From positions 9,118,501 through 9,182,500 of the forward strand of contig JAWHQI010000079.1 of assembly GCA_033032865.1 (NCBI GenBank): a stretch of 64,000 nt of DNA, given 5' to 3'. This document shows positions 57,746 to 64,000 of the stretch, piece by piece (the first letter of the stretch is position 1; each line of letters begins with the position of its first letter). The notes beneath the pieces are model-generated. The model did not search any database and was not told where the DNA came from. It saw only the letters and a program-made list of their open reading frames with translations. The translations under genes and the position numbers were made by a program. The stretch comes from Dactylorhiza incarnata (Eukaryota; Streptophyta; Magnoliopsida; Asparagales; Orchidaceae).

Positions 57746-59363
57746 TGATGCGCAAATCCTGCACACCGCTATAGGCGGTAGCGAGACTGCGATCCGAACG
57801 GCAGTGAACCGGTCGTTGTCAAGTAATAATATGAGGAAGTAAATCCCCAAGTATCGAATCTCTCAAGGAACACAGTAAGGTGGAGTTAACGTTCGAGGAA
57901 GGACTTGAGATTGAAGTCCTTTGGGTCGGATGGATGCGGAAATGGGGGATTTTGGTTTGGTTTGTGGAAAATAAAGAGAAAAAGCTACGACTACTCCTAT
58001 GCAATGCCGCTATGCAATGCTTCGCTTGGCGGGATGGAATCTACGTAGGCCTTGAGCGCGCTACTTCGTAAGGGCGGATGGACGAGTAGGCAAACGGATC
58101 GAACTATGCAGGCCTTGAGCGCGCTGCTTCGTTAGGCGGGATGGAATACACGGGCCGCGATGCCACGCTTCGATAGGCGGATGGACGAGTAGGCTAACGG
58201 AATGAGGGTCGCAAGCACCTCTTCGACAAGCACGCCACTAGCAATTGCTAGTGCAGCACACGAACGTGGTGGTGGAGTGGAAAATGGAATGGGGCGCTCC
58301 TCAAGTCACATAAACCACAAAAGTATTACACATAGAAATGAAATATATAGAAATACAAGCATGTTTAAGTGCTTCTTCATCTTAATACATAGATCTAACT
58401 ACATACACACATCAATAAGAAAAGAACAAAGCAAGAAATCGACCGAATCCGAAGGCTCGTTGTTGTTTCTCGGTTGGAATCACCGGGTTGTCAATCCGTG
58501 TCCAAGCTCGGTCCGCAACTACGTTTGGGGTAGAGAGAGCTTTCACTACTCTCCAATGAGCCCGTCTTCTTCGTGTCACGATCCGGTAGAGGTTGCAAAC
58601 TTCCTCTTGCTTGATGGCGATGGCGGCTAAACCTTCCCTTGGAGCGCTTGGATGAAGGAGGAGGCCGAGAGGAAGCTCCGGCTCAAGAATGGCGTGAAGA
58701 ACAAGCCCGGAGCACCTCCATATGGTGGGCGGCTGTGGAGGGGCGAAATAGGAGCCCTGGAGCGAGAAAACGGCGGAAGAAAATCGGGATCCCGACCTAA
58801 TTCGCGAGCAGGTCATTTTATAGGCGCTGGAATAAACAGTGCGCACGGTCATTGGCCCACGACCAGTGGTCGTGCGCACTAGAATCCTGTGATCGTGCGC
58901 CTGACTGGACGGAGCCTGCAAGGGAAGAAAATTATAAAATACAAACTTCGCACGACCAGTGGCGCACGACCAGTGGCCGTGCGCACTATAGTCAATGGTC
59001 GTGCGATAAGGGGAAACAGAACTCAGTTTTCAGGGGTAAGTGCACATGATTAGTGGCGCACGACCAGTGGTCCTGCGCAGTAGAGCCAGTGATCGTGCGC
59101 AGTGTTCCTGTACAGATTTGTACCGGGGACACCTGCATGACTCCTGCTCCAGCATACAACACTAATCAAACCACTGAAAGTGGCACTTAACCATGCATGA
59201 AAACTAATAATGAAGATAAACAAGAAAAAACACCAACACGGGCCTAAAGGTGCACTTAGCATGGAGAATCAAATATAAGTGAAAACATGGCTAAAGTGAA
59301 GTGCATAGACTAGAAAATCGGCCCAGATGAGTCCATAAATGTGTATATATTTGGGACTCATCA
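57746..59363 (-). repeat. Athila-3 5' LTR
   Basis: 1,618 bp, same length as 52951-54568 and about 1.2% different. In this copy one palindrome is broken by single changes (GGCCCAC near 58855, GGTCCTG near 59070). Confidence 0.93.
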
Positions 59364-59368
59364 GGGAG

Positions 59369-59511
59369 CACCATGTGCTTACCCCCAACAACAAGGAATG
59401 CAATTGCACACCGAAATGAGCTTAATAGTGTACCTAGCATGGAATAATACATATGAATGAAAACGTGCCTAAAATGTGGTGGAAAGACTAGAATATCAGC
59501 CCAAATGAGTC

Positions 59512-59564
<53 letters not shown>

Positions 59565-59573
59565 GACTCATCA
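59369..59573 (-). repeat. Athila-4 3' LTR, remaining part
   Basis: Resumes after the Athila-3 duplicate and ends GGGACTCATCA like the Athila-3 LTR. An (AT)n microsatellite of about 46 bp fills 59516-59561, a position where Athila-3 has only TATATAT. Confidence 0.85.
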
Positions 59574-61341
59574 CACCCCCAGACTTAACCATTTGCACCT
59601 CTCGGGAAAACTACTCAGCTCTCCTGTCGGAACAATTGAATGTTAGCATGAGTTTGAGCGGTAGAGAACAATGCGAAGTCGCATACTCTCGCGCATAGAA
59701 ATGCATTAGAACAGAATTAAACTCAAGATTGTATCTAATTATTTCTAAAACAGTAAATTGAAATTTAATTTACTTGGTTGGTGAATCTTGGTGAATCTTT
59801 CGGTCGCGCAAAAAGGGAAAATAGCGTGACTAATGAGTAGAGTATTACTCGAATCGAAGCTAGGGACATACTCCTAAGAAATCCATCAAAGCCGGTGTCC
59901 ATAGGCTTGCACGTCCGCACTCTCTCTACTGCATGAAACGACTCGTGTCTAAAATCAATAGGACTGATAGGTAATTATTGGGCTTAGGTTGAGTATAGGC
60001 TAGGTAAGTAGAAGGGCGATGGGAATCGCACTCAACACAACCTGAGCACTCAAGATAATAACAATCACCAATACACAATTTTCAGTAATTACACGACACC
60101 CCCAGACTTCAACTGAACACTAGGTGCGTGCTAAGCCAAAAATAAATTGAATTTGCCGAGAGAGTATCATTTTTGCACCACTTTTCTTTTCTTTTCTTTT
60201 CTATTCTTTCTTTTCTTTTCTTTTCTCTCATCGACAAAATGACATTTGTACGCACAATAAAACAACTCCCTTAGCTTATTTGAAGCTGCCATACATACAA
60301 AAAATGACACCAAATGTGATCGAGAAAGAAATTTCTTTCAGCTCAAAGGTTGGTGCGAAAATAGGTTCGGCTGTATGGCTTTGGTTAAATTTTTAGTGGA
60401 GCTAAACAAGGAGGAAAGGTAGGCTCAAGTGGGCTTGCAACGGTGATTACGTAGGTAAGGATTTCCAAAGCTCAACCGGATCCAGAAATGGCCTATATCA
60501 CATTTTATGACGAGTACTTCAACACAATCGTGTCGAGAGTCGCCTAGTGCAAGTTCTAGCCACCAAGAAAGGTTGTCCTTCCTTACCGACCCTAGTAATA
60601 AGCTACAACTAGTCTGCTACACTCGACCTTATGCTACCGTTGGATTCACCGGATTCACCACTAAAGTAAAATAAATTTCATCTACTATAAAAGAAATAAC
60701 TAAATTATAATTCTGAATTTCATTCTACTCAAATTGAATTTCTAGGCGTGACGGGAGCACTTGACTAGAGCACTACTCTAGTCAACATTTTTCTCTACTC
60801 CTCACTCACATGCTAATAATTCAATTCTTACGAGTGGAAAACCTCGCAGCGATACCCAAAAAGCACGCGTGATCAAGTGCGCGTGAATTAGGTGCAAGTG
60901 TATGCAATGTGCGCAACAAAATATAAATCCTAACTCAGCACATTCTAGCATGTCATGCAAAGTGTGTGCATGTGCACAGCTCGCTCTCTCTCCCCCAGAC
61001 TTGATTAAAACTAACTAGAATAAACAATTCAAACATAAGTAAGAGAGGGGTAGAGTTGACCTATGCTCATAAAAGAGCATGCCAGAAGTGCGGTAATCCC
61101 ATTTTTTTAAAAAATATATTTCCTTCATCATCGTCCACAAGAGAGCATCCTCCTACAATGTTAGCAAAACAGAAATAACAGTGCACAAAAGGAATTAAAA
61201 AGCTAGACGGAACCGGGTGGTTCCCCATGGGTTGTCTCCCAAGAAGCCCTTTTGTTTAACGTCCTTTAAGGTAGACCAAATACCTGTAATAAGCATTGTT
61301 CAAAGTCATAGATATTGTTCAAAAAATAAACAAAACAAAAC
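59574..61341 (-). other. Athila-4 non-coding region with polypurine motifs and conserved block
   Basis: Copies of the minus-strand AAGTCTGGGGG motif occur at 59574 (next to the LTR), about 60102 and about 60993. The same three in Athila-3 are at 54569, about 55091 and about 55977, so the spacing is nearly identical. The block at 61225-61275 (minus strand GTTAAACAAAAGGGCTTC then TGGGAGACAACCC) corresponds to 15435 and 49380. A minus-strand acceptor-like TTGTAG lies at about 61153. A TTTTC-type microsatellite is at about 60183-60227. No gene is visible. Confidence 0.75.
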
Positions 61342-62364
61342 TGTTGGGTTTTTCTAGAACCATACATCAAATGTAGGCGCAGCGGAAATGAAGAGAAACA
61401 ACCCAAAAGATTCGGATCGACCATGAATGTTGAATCAAGAAGTTAATCAAAATGCTAGGTATGAAATTACCTTTGCGGGATTGGATCAAATCCAACCAAG
61501 ATGCTCCAAGAAGAAGATTGCCTTCGTCGGCTTTACAAGAGTTCTCACATAGAATAATGTCTACGTCTCTACAGCAGTCCACACGAGCCGGGAGAAGAAG
61601 ACTACACCTTGCGCTTCCACGGATTGCTAGATCCGCTTCAGGAAGAACAACACTGGCGACAATCGTCGGAGAGGAAGTCGGCGGAGACGATTCAGAACGA
61701 CAGAACACTTCCGTCTAGGGTTCGAGCGGAACGGAACTCCTTCCGTCGGCTAGGGCGAAGGCGGAACTCTTTCCGTCGGCTCAAGTCTTCGTTAGTTATG
61801 AGAACCCTAAATGAAGTCCTATTTATACCCAAAGGATAAACAGCTTCTAGAAGAATTGCTATCCGCAGACCACACAGCAAAATAGGGGCTTCTGTTACAA
61901 TTCGTCGGGATTCCACGGAACAGCATTCGTCGAGTTTTCACGGGACAATCCGACGAATTCCGACGAATCACATCAGACGGCAACATTTGCCGAGTTAATG
62001 ATCTCTGTGACAATTCGTCGAGATTCCACGGAACAATCCGACGAATCCCGACGAATCCGACGAATCATGTCAGACGGCAACATTTACCGAGTTAAGGATC
62101 TCTGTAACAATTCGTCGAGATTCCACGGAACAATCCGACGAATCCAGACGAATCCGACGAATTCTATCCGTGTAAACCCGACGAATTCAGACAGTAACAT
62201 TTGCTGGACTTCCCCCATTCTATATGGTGATTGGTAACCTTTACCAACATAGTCAATCTTCCAACTTCTCCACATGTTCTTATGTGCGACCCTGCAGGCT
62301 CATATCTCATTGGCAGTGACATTACATGTTTGACCACTTCTAGATCACAATGGTAACTCCAACA
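61342..62364 (-). mobile_element. Solo LTR
   Basis: 1,023 bp from TGTTGG to CCAACA with AAAAC duplicated at 61337-61341 and 62365-62369 and no internal region: the product of recombination between the two LTRs of one element. TATAAATA on the minus strand (61820-61827) suggests minus orientation. A tandem unit of 97 bp starting CAGACGGCAAC is at 61974 and 62071, rich in CGACGAAT and ATTCGTCG words. The ends resemble copia LTRs, but the family is not identifiable. Confidence 0.88.
61820..61827 (-). promoter_or_regulatory. TATA box of the solo LTR
   Basis: TATAAATAGG on the minus strand; used to infer the orientation of the solo LTR. The CGACGAAT array lies upstream of it in that orientation. 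Confidence 0.55.
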
Positions 62365-62665
62365 AAAACAACACAGCAAAGAAGCATGATTTAACACAAA
62401 GACAAAGTATCAAGAATCACACCCTAGGGGCGATGCCCTAGCCGAATAATGTCAGAACACAGTCAAGGTACATCACAAACTAGTTTAACATAAAAAAAAC
62501 TAACTAAGATGACACATCACCAAGGAAGCTGCAATGGAATGATCACGACGGAGATGACAGATACGAATGTGAAGGATGAGGAGGAGGAGTACGTTGCCAT
62601 CTAGATCCAGAAACTGAAGCCCGGGAAGGGACATCAGGAGGCTCGACTCCCAAATGAGCACCAAT

Positions 62666-63811
62666 CTACGACGAAAGCTCGTACTGCCTAGCCATGGCAT
62701 CTTCCATGCGTACAAACCTCTCGTAAAACCCCGGATAGTGCTGCTCGATGTTGGCCCGCGGGGCTTGCCATTGAGCATCCGGGGGTGCGAAATGGGGAAC
62801 AACAGAGGGCTGCTCACTCGTCCCCGCCGAAGTGCTAGGTCCGGCAGTGTCAGTATGATTGCGTCTCTCCCCTCGTTCAGGCCCGGCCCCATAGAATTCA
62901 TATTGCCAATGGTTGCCTACCTTCACTCTCTTGACGAGTTTAAAAGCTATCATCATGGATATGGTGATGCTGGAACCCTCGGAGATTTGTTTCATAGGGG
63001 GAAGTGTATCCCAAATCCCAAGCCCTTTGGCAATCCTGGTGATGTACTGAGAACTTCCGATCGCCTTCAAGGGGAGGTATGTGGCTTGCCGAAGAAGGTA
63101 CTGGGCGAGCACTAGCCCAAGATGGAGGGGTACTCCCTGATGCATGCTGTAAAGGTAGAGAAGATCCTGCCATCCTGCTACGTTTTGACTCATGGCGCGG
63201 GCATTGATGCTGTGCCCAATCAAATGCTGGACGTAGCGGAGCTCGGGAGGGATAATATGGGTCGACTTCGCCGCACGAGCCTCAAACGACTGATCCCGTT
63301 CCGTGATGAACTGCCAGAACTCGCTAGGAGATACCCCATCCGGGAACTCATTCGGACGGCTAATAATGTCCGTCTGGAGGAGTTCATCTTTGGTGTAAAT
63401 CCCGGCGCACGCCGCCAGTTGGCCAACACCCATGGTATAGGAGCGGCCCTTCATTCGGAATGAAACCGACATGGTCTCTCAGGTCTCCTCATCGAGGTAG
63501 TCAATGATGCGGAAGGTGGAAAGGAACTCAAGCGTGAGTTCACGGTAACCCAGCTCTGTGATGGAGAAGAGGTTTCCCCATGAACCCACATTAAGAATCC
63601 GATTCACCGCCGCCACTAACTTGATCTTTTGGAGTTCCATCACAGAGACGACGCGAAGATCAAGGAAAGTCTTTTGACGCAGCAGGTTGCACCTTTCCAA
63701 GAACTCTGGCTTCCCAAACTGCAGCATTTCTTCGAAACAAGGGTCGTCAGATCTTGAAGCCGGAACTCCTCCTCTGCGGCGAAATATGCTCACAGTCTTC
63801 TTGAATCCCAT
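62666..63811 (-). pseudogene. Athila ORF-1-like protein of Athila-4 (env-like position)
   Basis: From the ATG at 63811 a frame of 382 codons is broken only by a TGA at 63479-63481; the frame is the same on both sides. The first 110 residues include a VGSWGNLFSITELGYRELTLEFLSTFRI segment (in two adjacent blocks, residues 77-104). The second part has SVSFRMKGRSYTM, a GIYTKDEL helix, HIIPPELRYVQHLIGHS and a LYLYSMHQGVPLHLG block, then a Ser/Thr/Gln-rich C-terminus. This arrangement is that of the Athila ORF-1 family found in plant Athila elements. It lies between the pol side and the 3' LTR, the place where env-like genes occur, but I see no transmembrane segment or signal peptide. Its role is unknown. 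Confidence 0.75.
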
Positions 63812-64000
63812 TGAGCTCCACTTGCAAGCTACGGAAGGGTGACAACGATGAATGGAAGAGAAAACATAGGCGACAATGGAGAAGGGAAGAGAGATCGCGC
63901 ACGGGAGAAGAAGGGTTTCGCGAGGCGCACGGGAGAAGAGAGCTCAGGGAGAAAAGCCGGCGTGCGATTTTTAACGGGGCTAGGGCTGATTTATGATATT
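63812..64000 (-). other. Athila-4 sequence upstream of the ORF
   Basis: Minus-strand leader of the ORF above, rich in CTCTTCTCCC; it has two CCCGTGCGC words (plus 63898-63906 and 63928-63936 as GCGCACGGG), related to the LTR array motif CCGTGCG. No coding frame continues to the window edge that I can identify. Confidence 0.5.

Larger units (their letters stand above)
52951..59363 (-). mobile_element. Athila-3, young non-autonomous element in the Athila-4 LTR
   Basis: A 6,413-bp element with two 1,618-bp LTRs (52951-54568, 57746-59363) and duplication GGGAG at 52946-52950 and 59364-59368. I count about 20 substitutions between the LTRs, roughly 1.2%, the lowest divergence I see in the window. 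The internal 3.2 kb has a tRNA-Asp primer site and a polypurine tract, but its only gene is a zinc-knuckle protein. It is close in sequence and layout to the 3' part of Athila-4. Confidence 0.93.
51828..64000 (-). mobile_element. Athila-4, minus-strand Athila element (5' part outside window)
   Basis: In minus orientation the visible order is an Athila ORF (63811-62666), the conserved block (61275-61225), non-coding DNA with purine modules, the polypurine tract (59589-59574), and the 3' LTR (59573-59369 plus 52950-51828). Gag and pol should lie to the right of the window. A solo LTR interrupts it at 61342-62364 and Athila-3 splits its LTR. The element is presumably inserted in the 3' LTR of Athila-2. 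Confidence 0.82.

Noticed and set aside
59516..59561. (AT)n tract as a possible origin or regulatory site
   Set aside because: A simple microsatellite at a position where the related Athila-3 LTR has only a short AT stretch; expansion by slippage explains it.

Overview
This window is intergenic plant DNA made almost wholly of LTR retrotransposons. The coding remnants are Ty3/gypsy of the Athila and Tat lineages and Ty1/copia, including a SIRE-like element. Primer-binding sites match plant tRNA-Asp, tRNA-Phe and tRNA-iMet, and the LTRs carry TATAAATA promoters, so the source is a flowering plant, probably one with a large repeat-rich genome. I see no host gene, RNA gene or CRISPR array. Every retroelement reading frame longer than a few hundred codons is broken by stops or frameshifts, or belongs to an element that has lost other genes.

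Layout. 1-1558: an Athila gag-protease fragment. 1559-4948: A+T-rich non-coding DNA with a 157-bp tandem repeat and a cluster of TTGAC/GTCAA motifs; it may be an LTR of an unidentified element. From about 4949 to the right edge everything appears to lie inside one old Tat-type element (Tat-1), seen at 4949-6698 and 27485-28941. Copia-1 (6699-27484) sits in its protease gene. Copia-1 contains Athila-1 (10769-18712) and copia-2 (19474-25729). Athila-2 (from 28942) sits in the Tat-1 reverse transcriptase gene. Its 5' LTR is split by Tat-2 (29641-45262), which is itself split by SIRE-like copia-3 (32327-41761). Its 3' LTR is cut at 51828 by minus-strand Athila-4. The Athila-4 LTR is split by minus-strand Athila-3 (52951-59363), and its internal region holds a solo LTR (61342-62364). 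Seven insertions have matching 5-bp target duplications (AGGAT, GGGAG, CTAGG, GCAGG, CGCCT, GGGAG, AAAAC). Nesting is four deep.

Three patterns stand out. First, almost every LTR family here, although unrelated, carries its own array of short CpG-containing palindromic motifs; in copia-3 and Tat-2 the same motif also occurs in the internal gag region. Second, Athila-1 and Athila-2 each carry two copies of a module downstream of the protease or integrase: a perfect 6-9 bp stem-loop with a GGA-containing loop, followed by an AAGTNTGGGGG purine tract. Stem sequences differ while pairing and loop are kept. Third, several elements are natural deletion derivatives: Athila-2 keeps only gag-protease, Athila-3 only a double zinc-knuckle protein, Tat-2 only gag ends, and Athila-1 lacks protease and most of RT. 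They keep LTRs, primer sites and the 3' non-coding modules, which suggests mobilisation in trans by complete relatives.
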